Source: an uncultured Candidatus Saccharibacteria bacterium (GTDB lineage: Bacteria; Patescibacteriota; Saccharimonadia; Saccharimonadales; Saccharimonadaceae). From it: a stretch of 64,000 nt of DNA. The position numbers and the translations under genes were made by a program. The notes under the pieces are model-generated. The model was not told the origin of the DNA and ran no database searches. It saw only the letters and a program-made list of their open reading frames with translations. This document shows, in pieces, positions 34,567 to 42,592 of this stretch (position 1 is the stretch's first letter; each line of letters opens with the position of its first letter). The DNA is taken from positions 47,116-111,115 of the forward strand of contig CALIXB010000027.1 of NCBI GenBank assembly GCA_938046775.1, in the 5' to 3' direction.

Positions 34567-35991
34567 TTAATCAGTCAAATTCTCGTGATTTAAATCCTTA
34601 ACGGCGTTGGTGGCTTCTTCTTTGGTGAACCCCCATCCGTCGACAAGAGATTTTATTAAATTACTTCTGCTGTATTTTATATTTTTTAGATTATCTATAG
34701 CACGCAGCTTTGCTCGCTCGGTGTAATTAATATTATATTCTTCTAATACTTCACGGATGTATGATTCTGAATCCTTCATCTCTTGATCGCGGGCTATGTT
34801 GATTATTAGGGATTTTTTTGAAAGCATACCGTTATAGTTATTGCCTGTGGTGTAATTTTTTTCAATAAGATTACGTAGGTTGATCTTGAAGTCATAATTC
34901 AGACGCTGTAAACCTTCTTCTGCCTCTTCCTTAGTGAATTTACCGATCTCTTGCAGGAGTCTTAGGATGGAATTTCTTGAGATGGTGGGTTTCTGTCCTG
35001 ATAGATAACTACTGGCTTCTAGTTGAGCGTTATGTGCAAAGTCAATTTTTACTATATTAAACACATTTTTGATCTCTTCTTTAGTGAATCCTTGTAAGGT
35101 GAGGAGATTTTCATATTTTACTTTTGATGTATGGTTGTAGGAATCTAGGGCTTTTAGAGCCTTTACAGCCTGCATTTGGAACATCCTAGCAACGTCGATT
35201 TCATGGTTTAGCTCATCAAGCGCTTTTTCAACCTCTTCCTTTGAGAATCTAAAATCACCCTTGGGTCCTGTATCGGTAAATCTTTCCATTAGTTTACTTT
35301 TGGAAATCCATACGTTAGGATCTTTGTTGATATCGGCTGATGGTGGTATGAAAAATTTTATTGCTCTTTTTGCGTTATTGATGGGATTGTAATTTGGATA
35401 TATTATCTCTAGTAATTGGAGTGCTGCAGTGTAGTCTAGTTTGTAGTAGGTTGAAATGTAGTGTGCAGCTCCAAACTTAGAGAATCTGGAATTATCTAGG
35501 TTTTGATATTTAGCTTTTTCTGCTAATTCTCTTGAAAACCTCTTGTCCCATTTTCCGTCGCTTCCAACTACATAGTTGTCTGGTGTGACGGTATTCTTTA
35601 ACATATCGCCATTTTTACCGACGTAGTAGTCGCCGACCCACTGGTCGTGCAGCATGTGACCTTTAGTGTCGAAGTAGTACCATTTGTCACCAATCATTTT
35701 CCAGGTGTTTTCTATCATGTGACCGCTGGTATTAAAGTAGTACCAGTAGCCATTTATCCACTCCCACTTGCTATGGATGATATATCCGCCTCCGTCAAAG
35801 TAGTACCATTTACCGTTTATGTGCTTCCATTGACTTCTAGGCCAGCTACCGTCAGAATTTTTATACCACCATCCAACTGAATCTCTCTGCCAGCTTCCTC
35901 CGTTGGCGCTCGCTGTTGCTGGTGTGTAGGCACCAACTATAGCAACGCTAATAGCCGCTGCTATCATTAAGTTTTTAATAAGTTTATTCAT
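34567..35991 (-). CDS. Secreted choline-binding-repeat protein with Ltp-like helical repeats
   Basis: 474 residues from ATG 35991, preceded by a strong AGGAGG site. A signal peptide (about 1-30, ending ATASA) leads to 4-5 aromatic repeats (about 30-140) of type WKxINGKWYYFDxxGxM, the cell-wall/choline-binding repeat (CW_binding) of Firmicutes surface proteins. The rest (about 150-474) is a run of helical units ending GFTKEEAxxAVxxLN (variants at RFSKEEVEKALDELN, KFTKEEAEEGLQRLN and the C-terminus), resembling the Ltp repeat found in surface lipoproteins of Gram-positives and phages. It is AT-richer than its neighbours. It may bind a host wall polymer. Transfer from a Firmicute or phage is likely but untested. 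Confidence 0.82.
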   Translation of the reverse strand: MNKLIKNLMIAAAISVAIVGAYTPATASANGGSWQRDSVGWWYKNSDGSWPRSQWKHINGKWYYFDGGGYIIHSKWEWINGYWYYFNTSGHMIENTWKMIGDKWYYFDTKGHMLHDQWVGDYYVGKNGDMLKNTVTPDNYVVGSDGKWDKRFSRELAEKAKYQNLDNSRFSKFGAAHYISTYYKLDYTAALQLLEIIYPNYNPINNAKRAIKFFIPPSADINKDPNVWISKSKLMERFTDTGPKGDFRFSKEEVEKALDELNHEIDVARMFQMQAVKALKALDSYNHTSKVKYENLLTLQGFTKEEIKNVFNIVKIDFAHNAQLEASSYLSGQKPTISRNSILRLLQEIGKFTKEEAEEGLQRLNYDFKINLRNLIEKNYTTGNNYNGMLSKKSLIINIARDQEMKDSESYIREVLEEYNINYTERAKLRAIDNLKNIKYSRSNLIKSLVDGWGFTKEEATNAVKDLNHENLTD

Positions 35992-36086
35992 TACTCCTCC
36001 TAAGTATTTTGTAATTACCATTGTAGCATATTATTCAATATGGTCATCCATTGGAGATACTCTGTTTAATTTGCTATAATTTATCT

Positions 36087-37598
36087 ATGACTAAACAACA
36101 CGCCTATATCACTACCGCTATTCCTTATGTCAACGGTTTGCCGCATATCGGGCACGCCATGGATTATATGTTGGCGGATGTATGGGCGCGATATCAGCGG
36201 CAAAATGGCCGCGAGGTGCGTTTCCAGACGGGCGTGGATGAGCATGGCAATAAAATTGCTGCCAAGGCTGCCAGTCAAAATCAGACGCCTCAAGCCTATG
36301 TCGATCAAATGCATGGTAATTTCCAAAATATGATTGCCGAGTTGAATATTTCGGCAACCGATTTTATCCGCACGACTGACCCGCATCATGTTGGCGCGGT
36401 GCAATACATTTGGCGAAAACTTGCTGAGGCTGGCTACATCTACAAAAGCACATACGAGGGCTGGTACTGCCAAGGTTGTGAGGCATTCGTCACCGATAAA
36501 GAAGCAGCTGAAAATAATGGCATTTGTCCTGATCACCAGGCACCATACCAGCGGTTGAGTGAAGAGAATTATTATTTCAAAACCAGCGCCTTTTCGGATC
36601 ATATTCGCCAAGCGATTGAATCAAACAAGATGAAAATTGTGCCTGAATTCCGCAAAAAAGAGTTTTTGGAATTGATAAAAGATGGCCTGAAGGATGTGTC
36701 AATTTCGCGTCCGCGCAAAAACCTCAGCTGGGGTGTGCCAGTGCCAGGCGATGATACGCAGGTGATGTATGTTTGGTTGGATGCGCTGAGTAATTACATC
36801 ACGGTCATTGGTTATCCTGACCGTCCAGAGGAGTGGCAGAGTTATTGGCCAGCAAATGTACAGGTGATTGGTAAGGACATTCTTCGTTTCCATGCTGGAA
36901 TTTGGCCAGCGATGTTGATGGCGCTGGATTTGCCGCTACCGAAAGTGCTGTTGGTACATGGATTTATCAACGTTGGTGGCACCAAAATGAGCAAGAGCCT
37001 CGGTAATGGTGTCGGACCAACTGATATCATCCCGCACTACGGCGTTGAGGCCTTTCGCTATTATTTCCTGCGTCACGTGCCAACTCAGGATGACGGCGAC
37101 TTTACGTGGGAGAAATTTGAAGCGGCCTATAACGGCGAATTGGGTAATGATCTCGGTAATTTGGTGCAGCGCGTGGCAAAGATGGTGCAGTCCTACCAAG
37201 CGGGCGTCATCGGCGATGCGCCGCAGGCCGAACATGACATGGGCCCATATCGTCAGGCAATGGAGAGTTTTATGTTTGATCAGGCTATGGATGAGATTTG
37301 GCGAATTATTCGCACATTGAACCAATACATTGAGCGGGTCCAGCCGTGGCAAGTCGCGAAAAATCGCGATAAAGATCCGGAGGCAGAGGCGCATCTGGGC
37401 GAGATTTTAGCGCATGCTTGCGGTGCTTTGTTGCAAGTTTCTGATATGCTGCGGCCATTTATGCCGCAAACTGCTGAGAAAATTCATGAGATGTTTGCTA
37501 GTGGTGTCGTGCCGTCGGAATTGACGCCGTTATTCCCGCGCAAATATCTTCATACGCCTGATCCGCGCGCACCAAAAGTAGAAGCCCAGGGAAAATAA
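36087..37598 (+). CDS. metG: Methionyl-tRNA synthetase
   Basis: 503 residues. It charges tRNA-Met. HIGH motif reads PHIGHA (about 20), the zinc knuckle is CQGCEAF...GICPDH, the signature is KMSKS (about 305), and a helical anticodon-binding domain follows. There is no C-terminal tRNA-binding (Arc1p-like) domain, so it is the short form. TATAAT (36075-36080) ends 6 nt before ATG 36087. It heads a likely metG-tatD operon. Confidence 0.96.
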   Translation: MTKQHAYITTAIPYVNGLPHIGHAMDYMLADVWARYQRQNGREVRFQTGVDEHGNKIAAKAASQNQTPQAYVDQMHGNFQNMIAELNISATDFIRTTDPHHVGAVQYIWRKLAEAGYIYKSTYEGWYCQGCEAFVTDKEAAENNGICPDHQAPYQRLSEENYYFKTSAFSDHIRQAIESNKMKIVPEFRKKEFLELIKDGLKDVSISRPRKNLSWGVPVPGDDTQVMYVWLDALSNYITVIGYPDRPEEWQSYWPANVQVIGKDILRFHAGIWPAMLMALDLPLPKVLLVHGFINVGGTKMSKSLGNGVGPTDIIPHYGVEAFRYYFLRHVPTQDDGDFTWEKFEAAYNGELGNDLGNLVQRVAKMVQSYQAGVIGDAPQAEHDMGPYRQAMESFMFDQAMDEIWRIIRTLNQYIERVQPWQVAKNRDKDPEAEAHLGEILAHACGALLQVSDMLRPFMPQTAEKIHEMFASGVVPSELTPLFPRKYLHTPDPRAPKVEAQGK

Positions 37599-37600
37599 TT

Positions 37601-38419
37601 ATGAATTCAGTAGCGGAGTATCACACGGCGACGGATTTACGCTTAATTGATTCACATTGTCATTTGCACGATACTGAATTTTTCGCGGACAATCGTGAGG
37701 AATTTTATCGTCAGTCAATCAGCGCAGGCATCGGTATGATTTGTGTTGGCACTGACGAGCGTAGTAGCCAACAGGCGGTGGAATTTGCCGTTAACCACGA
37801 CTGTGTGTGGGCGGCGGTTGGCGTTCATCCGCATGACAGCAAGGCTGGCTGGAGCGAGATAGAGCGGCTACTTAAAGCCAAGACGGAGAATTCACCGATT
37901 GTGGCGATTGGCGAGATTGGCCTTGATTATTATTACAATCACAGTCCACGCGAGGTGCAGATTCAGGCGCTGGAGGCGCAGCTGCAGCTGGCGGTGGATT
38001 ATGATTTGCCGGTAAGCTTTCATATTCGTGATGGTGCGCCCGACCAGCCGTCGGTGTGGGATGATTTTTGGCCGATTTTTGATAACTTTCATGGACTGCG
38101 TGGCGTATTGCATAGCTTTACGGATACAAGTGCCAATCTGGAGAAGGGTTTTTCTCGCAATTTGTACGTAGGACTTAACGGAATTAGCACGTTTACGAAG
38201 GTGCAGGCGCAGCAGGAATTATTTGCCACAATTCCCCTAGATCGATTATTGGTGGAAACCGACGCTCCATTCTTGACGCCAGAGCCATTTCGTGGTAAGA
38301 TAAATAAGCCAGAGTATGTGGAACTAGTGGCTAAATATTGGGCGGAGAAGCGAAATATTGATTTCAATGTCCTAAGTGAAGCCACTGTCCGTAATACAAA
38401 ACAGCTTTTTGGCATTTGA
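37601..38419 (+). CDS. tatD: TatD-family metal-dependent DNase/hydrolase
   Basis: 272 residues. TIM-barrel metallohydrolase with IDSHCHLHD (metal His pair), GVHPHD, IGEIGLDYYY (Glu ligand), SFHIRD, HSFTD and ETDAPFLTP (Asp). Family members are 3'-5' exonucleases linked to DNA repair or quality control. It starts 2 nt after metG ends. Confidence 0.9.
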   Translation: MNSVAEYHTATDLRLIDSHCHLHDTEFFADNREEFYRQSISAGIGMICVGTDERSSQQAVEFAVNHDCVWAAVGVHPHDSKAGWSEIERLLKAKTENSPIVAIGEIGLDYYYNHSPREVQIQALEAQLQLAVDYDLPVSFHIRDGAPDQPSVWDDFWPIFDNFHGLRGVLHSFTDTSANLEKGFSRNLYVGLNGISTFTKVQAQQELFATIPLDRLLVETDAPFLTPEPFRGKINKPEYVELVAKYWAEKRNIDFNVLSEATVRNTKQLFGI

Positions 38420-38430
38420 AAGTGGAGAAT

Positions 38431-38742
38431 ATGAATAGTACACTTGAAGGCATTAATGATGCATCTGTGAATGAAGCTCGCAAAAATCTTGCTTCTATTC
38501 TTTCTTACGCCGAAAGACGCGATGATAGCTCTAAAGCAAATCCCGAGCTAGGGAAGGCTGCTATTGACGTAAAGAATATTAATAATGATGTTAAAACGAA
38601 CGTTATTAATAATGGGGCGGTTGATTTTTGCAAACAGGTGCTTGGTGAAAGTAAGAAGCCTACTGATCCTGTTGAATCTACGAAAAAAATTGGCAATATG
38701 TTAGCGGATCTTCGCAAAGCTAAAACTAACGAGGTGCCATAA
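38431..38742 (+). CDS. Small soluble protein, unknown
   Basis: 103 residues, hydrophilic and mostly helical, with one Cys. ATG 38431 has GGAG 5 nt upstream. It lies 11 bp after tatD and abuts the next gene. No family recognised. Confidence 0.6.
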   Translation: MNSTLEGINDASVNEARKNLASILSYAERRDDSSKANPELGKAAIDVKNINNDVKTNVINNGAVDFCKQVLGESKKPTDPVESTKKIGNMLADLRKAKTNEVP

Positions 38743-39180
38743 ATGCCTCGTTTATTAAAAAAAGTACGAGGTTTGGTTTTTGCTGACGATAGCGATGCGG
38801 CATCATTATTAAAGTTTCGCAAAAAAGATCGGCCTTTAAAGAAGTTCACTGAACGCGAATTAATTCAGCTGGAAAGTGAAATTGGTGCGACTATTTTTGG
38901 TGAGAAGCCAGCGCATGTGACGCGTCGGGAGTTCTTTAACTTGGACAAAGATACCTGGATCTGGTATGAGGAAGTAGCTGATGGCAAAGGTGGCCGGCAA
39001 GAGTTGACAACGCGTTATGAAGTACAGCCAAAGGGAATTTTGAAAATTCAGCCAAATTATCAATACACTTACTTAGAGGGCGCTGAACTTCAGAACTTTA
39101 TCTTAGCGACTAAGGAATATTACGAGCGAGTTTCTCGGCAGCTCTATAGGAAAGACCCGCAAACTGGTCAGCCGCTCTGA
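38743..39180 (+). CDS. Conserved-looking soluble protein, unknown
   Basis: 145 residues, no signal or membrane helix. It contains a YEEVADGKGGRQELTTRYEV segment that looks like paired strands and an aromatic-rich C-terminal half. ATG follows directly after the previous stop. It probably forms one operon with tatD and the 38431 gene. The function is unknown. Confidence 0.62.
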   Translation: MPRLLKKVRGLVFADDSDAASLLKFRKKDRPLKKFTERELIQLESEIGATIFGEKPAHVTRREFFNLDKDTWIWYEEVADGKGGRQELTTRYEVQPKGILKIQPNYQYTYLEGAELQNFILATKEYYERVSRQLYRKDPQTGQPL

Positions 39181-39192
39181 TATAATAAAAAA

Positions 39193-40350
39193 GTGAATAG
39201 AGATTATATTTATCTTGATCATGCCGCTGCTACGCCAATGGATTCATTGGTGGTTGAGGCTATGTTGCCATATTTTTCTGAGAAGTTTTTCAATCCGTCT
39301 AGTCCTTATGCTCCGGCAATATTCACTAAGCGTGAATACCAGCAGGCAAAATCGCGCTTAGCTCGCTGTCTCGGGGTGATGGCTGATGAACTGATAATGA
39401 CGGCGGGCGCGACAGAATCTATTAATTTGGCGTTTAACGCAGCTGGTGGTGTGAGCTTAATATCGGCTATTGAGCATGACGCGGTTATTAATTCCGCAAA
39501 GGCACGTTCGGAAGTTCGATTTATCCAGCCGATGAAAAATGGCCGCATTGATCCGCAGCTGGTGAAAAAAATGCTAACGCCAGACGTTAGTTTTATTAGT
39601 ATTGCGCTGGTGAATCATGAGTTGGGCTATATTCAGTCAATTGAAGAAATCGCAGAAATCATAAAAAGTGAGCGACTCAGACGTCAGGAGGCTGGCGAAT
39701 CAACGCCATTAGTTTTCCATACCGATGCTTCACAGGCAGCGGCTTTAATTGACGTGAAGATTAAGCGGCTCGGTGTTGATCTGCTCACTCTTTCGGCTGC
39801 AAAAGTTTATGGTCCAAAGCAAGTTGGTTTGCTTTGGGCTCGTCCGGGCGTTACTTTAACTGCTAATATTTTAGGTGGTGGTCAGGAGCTGGGTCTGCGT
39901 AGCGGTACAGAAAATGTGGCCGGTGTAGTGGGGTTCGCGACCGCGCTAGAGCTGGCGCAAAAACGACGCTCTGCGGAAGTTAAGCGGTTACGAAAACTGC
40001 GAGAGGGACTGGTAAAAGATTTACGACAAGCTTTTCCAGAAATGGTCATATCTTCAGATATGAAAAAAAGTCTAGTAAGCTTTCTGAATATTTCATTTCC
40101 TGGGTTGGACGCTGAGCGGCTGATTTTCTTATTAGAGAGTCGCGGTGTGTTGGTGGCCACGGGAAGTGCTTGCGCAGCCAATTCTGGTACGCGCTCCCAT
40201 GTGCTGTCGAGTATTGGTCTAAGCGAATCAGAAATTGACGGCAGCTTAAGACTAACTTTAGGAAAATTGAATAATGAAGACAATATTAAGTTGGCTAGTC
40301 AATTAATTATCGAGGCGGTATGTTTAGAGACTGAAAGGGTTAGTCGGTGA
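39193..40350 (+). CDS. Cysteine desulfurase (NifS/IscS-like)
   Basis: 385 residues. A PLP enzyme taking sulfur from cysteine. Motifs: YLDHAAATPM, the HTDASQAA cofactor motif, LSAAKVYGPKQVG with the PLP Lys, and GSACAANSGTRSH with the persulfide Cys. GTG 39193 is 6 nt past TATAAT (39181-39186). MnmA two genes downstream needs this sulfur for tRNA 2-thiouridine, so a dedicated supply role is likely. Confidence 0.93.
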   Translation: MNRDYIYLDHAAATPMDSLVVEAMLPYFSEKFFNPSSPYAPAIFTKREYQQAKSRLARCLGVMADELIMTAGATESINLAFNAAGGVSLISAIEHDAVINSAKARSEVRFIQPMKNGRIDPQLVKKMLTPDVSFISIALVNHELGYIQSIEEIAEIIKSERLRRQEAGESTPLVFHTDASQAAALIDVKIKRLGVDLLTLSAAKVYGPKQVGLLWARPGVTLTANILGGGQELGLRSGTENVAGVVGFATALELAQKRRSAEVKRLRKLREGLVKDLRQAFPEMVISSDMKKSLVSFLNISFPGLDAERLIFLLESRGVLVATGSACAANSGTRSHVLSSIGLSESEIDGSLRLTLGKLNNEDNIKLASQLIIEAVCLETERVSR

Positions 40351-40943
40351 TTCATAAGATAATCGGTTTGGTGATTTTTACGGCGATAGTTGTGTTTGGT
40401 CTTAGTGTTTATTTATCGCCAAATGATTTAGAAAAGTGCTATACTCCAGGTGATGGCGATTGCCGTATGGCTGATGCTATTATAGTGGTTAGCGGCGGCG
40501 ATACAAATGCGCGAACTGACGAGGCGATTAAATTATACAAGTCAGGTTGGGCGCCATTAATTATTGTTTCGGGGGCTGCAGCGGATAAGTCTGGTCCGTC
40601 AAATGCCAAGGCTATGTATCAGAGGGCGGTTAATACCGGCGTCCCTAAGAGCGCTATTGTCATGGAAGAATCTTCTGAGACCACCAAACAAAACGCTACT
40701 GAGGTAAAAAAGATTATTGATTCGAGAAAAATTAAGGATGTTATTTTAGTGACGAGCGGTTATCATATGCGGCGTGCACAACTTGAGTTTTCATCGCAAT
40801 TTCAGGATGTAAAAATTCGAAGCCATCCAGTTGTTTATGATAAAAGCTGGAGTCCGTGGTGGTGGCTGACGCCATGGGGCTGGTGGCTGGCCTTAGGTGA
40901 ATTAATGAGAATTGGGCTGTTTGCTCTGGGGCTGTCAAGATGA
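40347..40943 (+). CDS. DUF218/YdcF-SanA-like membrane-linked protein
   Basis: 198 residues. An N-terminal helix (about 5-22) anchors a DUF218 domain with IIVVSGGD, PLIIVSGAAA, EESSETTKQNA and VTSGYHMRRA. E. coli relatives (SanA, ElyC) affect envelope integrity. GTG 40347 overlaps the previous stop (GTGA), and its own end overlaps mnmA by 4 nt. Confidence 0.82.
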   Translation: MIHKIIGLVIFTAIVVFGLSVYLSPNDLEKCYTPGDGDCRMADAIIVVSGGDTNARTDEAIKLYKSGWAPLIIVSGAAADKSGPSNAKAMYQRAVNTGVPKSAIVMEESSETTKQNATEVKKIIDSRKIKDVILVTSGYHMRRAQLEFSSQFQDVKIRSHPVVYDKSWSPWWWLTPWGWWLALGELMRIGLFALGLSR

Positions 40944-42088
40944 GCAGGGTGTTTGTTGGTATGTCGGGTGGTGTTGATTCGTCGGTGGCGGCCTCGCTAT
41001 TGGTCGAGCAAGGCCACGAGGTGACTGGTGTCTATATGAAAAACTGGTCGGAAGATTTACCCGGAATGCACTGTCCGTGGGCAGATGACGTGGCTGATGC
41101 TAAACGTGTGGCAGTGGGCTTGGGAATTGATTTTCAGGTGTTTGATTTCCAAAAAGAATACAAGCAAAATGTTGTTGACTATATGATCCGCGAATATCAA
41201 GCAGGTCGTACACCAAATCCTGATGTAATGTGCAACCAAGAGGTGAAGTTCAAATTGTTTTTAGAGGCGGCGTTGGCGGCGGGCGCGGAGTATATTGCGA
41301 CGGGGCATTATGCACGCACTTTTTCTGCTGCGGGTCCTGTCGCTCGGTCCGCCCCTGAAAATTTTTCAGGTAAGCTGAAAACATTTTCGGGTGCTGCCCC
41401 GCCTCGCGCCACCCGCAGAGCAGATTCTTGCTTGAGCGAGGGTCGGTTATTCCGGGCTCAAGATAACAATAAAGACCAAACCTATTTTCTGTATCGCGTA
41501 ACGTCCGAGGCGTTGGCAAAAACTATGTTCCCGCTGGGCGATTTTACTAAGGCTGAGGTGCGCGAGATGGCCAAAGAGCGGGGCTTGTGGACCGCCAGTA
41601 AAAAGGAATCGATGGGTATTTGCTTTGTCGGTCAAGTGGGGATTCGCGAGTTTTTGTCAGAATATATTGAATCTAAGCCGGGTAATATTATTGATCAGCA
41701 AACAGGCGTGATCATTGGCAGGCACGACGGCGCAATATTTTACACATTGGGACAGCGGCATGGTTTAAATGTTGGTGGTGGTTTGCCGTACTATGTCATC
41801 GGTAAAGATATGGATAAAAACGAGGTTTACGTGTCGCGCTCAATTGATAATGGTAATTTGTGGCGTAAGGAATTGACATTAACCGATATGCATTGGATTA
41901 ACCGACCACCTGAGAAAGATGAAACTGTGCAGATTAGATTGCGTCACCGAGGGGCTCTGATTGACGCGAGAATTGACGGTGATGTTATCTATCTCTCCTC
42001 CCCTGAGCGTGCAGTAGCGCCCGGGCAGTCTGCTGTAATATATGACGGCCAGGAATGTTTGGGCGGTGGAATTGTGAAAACAGATTGA
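40940..42088 (+). CDS. mnmA: tRNA-specific 2-thiouridylase MnmA, with an insert
   Basis: 382 residues. It thiolates U34 of Lys, Glu and Gln tRNAs. Motifs: GMSGGVDSSVAA P-loop, catalytic Cys in VMCNQEVKF (about 94) and GICFVGQ (about 226). Between TGHYART and LFRAQDNNKDQTYFL the family normally has about ten residues, but here roughly 40 are present (about 130-172), encoded by a GC-rich palindromic stretch. The frame and active-site residues are kept, so it is probably functional. Confidence 0.93.
   Translation: MSRVFVGMSGGVDSSVAASLLVEQGHEVTGVYMKNWSEDLPGMHCPWADDVADAKRVAVGLGIDFQVFDFQKEYKQNVVDYMIREYQAGRTPNPDVMCNQEVKFKLFLEAALAAGAEYIATGHYARTFSAAGPVARSAPENFSGKLKTFSGAAPPRATRRADSCLSEGRLFRAQDNNKDQTYFLYRVTSEALAKTMFPLGDFTKAEVREMAKERGLWTASKKESMGICFVGQVGIREFLSEYIESKPGNIIDQQTGVIIGRHDGAIFYTLGQRHGLNVGGGLPYYVIGKDMDKNEVYVSRSIDNGNLWRKELTLTDMHWINRPPEKDETVQIRLRHRGALIDARIDGDVIYLSSPERAVAPGQSAVIYDGQECLGGGIVKTD
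41328..41418. repeat. GC-rich palindromic element inserted in frame in mnmA
   Basis: 91 bp bounded by inverted repeats CTGCGGGT/ACCCGCAG, with inner arms CCTGAAAA/TTTTCAGG-type and imperfect pairing between. 56 of 91 bases are G or C (62%), well above the surrounding gene. It resembles protein-coding palindromic repeats such as the Rickettsia RPE elements in kind, not in sequence. Confidence 0.55.
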
Positions 42089-42113
42089 CGTTATGTAAGA
42101 AATAGTGTAAACT
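42085..42113 (+). promoter_or_regulatory. Canonical promoter of rpsP
   Basis: TTGACG (42085-42090), 17-bp spacer, TAAACT (42108-42113). The leader of about 45 nt carries AAGGAAG upstream of ATG 42165. Confidence 0.65.
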
Positions 42114-42164
42114 GTTCTAAAGTAAGGAATAATAAAACGTAGAGTTAAAGGAAGAATTAATTTT

Positions 42165-42527
42165 ATGCTAGCAATTCGTTTGCAACGTTTAGGTCGCAAA
42201 GGTTACCCAGTATATCGATTGGCGGTACAAGAAGCACATCGTCATCCATCAAGCGGTCGTGTAGTCGCTTACGTCGGTAGCTATAACCCACACACTAAAG
42301 AATCAAATATCCAGGCTGAATTAGCACAGAAGTATCTGGATAATGGTGCTCAGCCGACCCCACGCGTAGTTAAACTGCTTAAGGAAGCTGGTGTTAAGTT
42401 GCCAAAGTGGGTTAAGGAAGTTGCAGCTGACAAACATAAGGCGATTCGCAACCCAGAAAAATTGCGTAAAAATCAGCCGAAAGAAGAGGCTCCAGCTGAA
42501 GAGCCAGCAGAAGAATCCGCTGAATAA
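42165..42527 (+). CDS. rpsP: 30S ribosomal protein S16
   Basis: 120 residues. The S16 core LAIRLQRLGRKGYPVYRLAV is followed by VGSYNPHT and a Glu/Ala-rich tail (EEAPAEEPAEESAE) longer than in short S16 proteins. It has its own canonical promoter and ribosome site. Confidence 0.96.
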   Translation: MLAIRLQRLGRKGYPVYRLAVQEAHRHPSSGRVVAYVGSYNPHTKESNIQAELAQKYLDNGAQPTPRVVKLLKEAGVKLPKWVKEVAADKHKAIRNPEKLRKNQPKEEAPAEEPAEESAE

Positions 42528-42545
42528 TCATTTGAGCTATTTGAG

Positions 42546-42570
42546 ATCGCCTCGTTTTGGGGCGATTTTA
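42546..42570 (+). terminator. Terminator after rpsP
   Basis: ATCGCC/GGCGAT stem with a 9-nt loop, then TTTTA, 19 nt after the rpsP stop and just upstream of the alaS -10. Confidence 0.7.
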
Positions 42571-42592
42571 TGTTATGGTATAATTAACAGAT

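Noticed and set aside
41250..41519. Antisense frame of 89 codons across the mnmA insert
   Set aside because: It has no start signal and exists because the GC-rich insert lacks stops in several frames.
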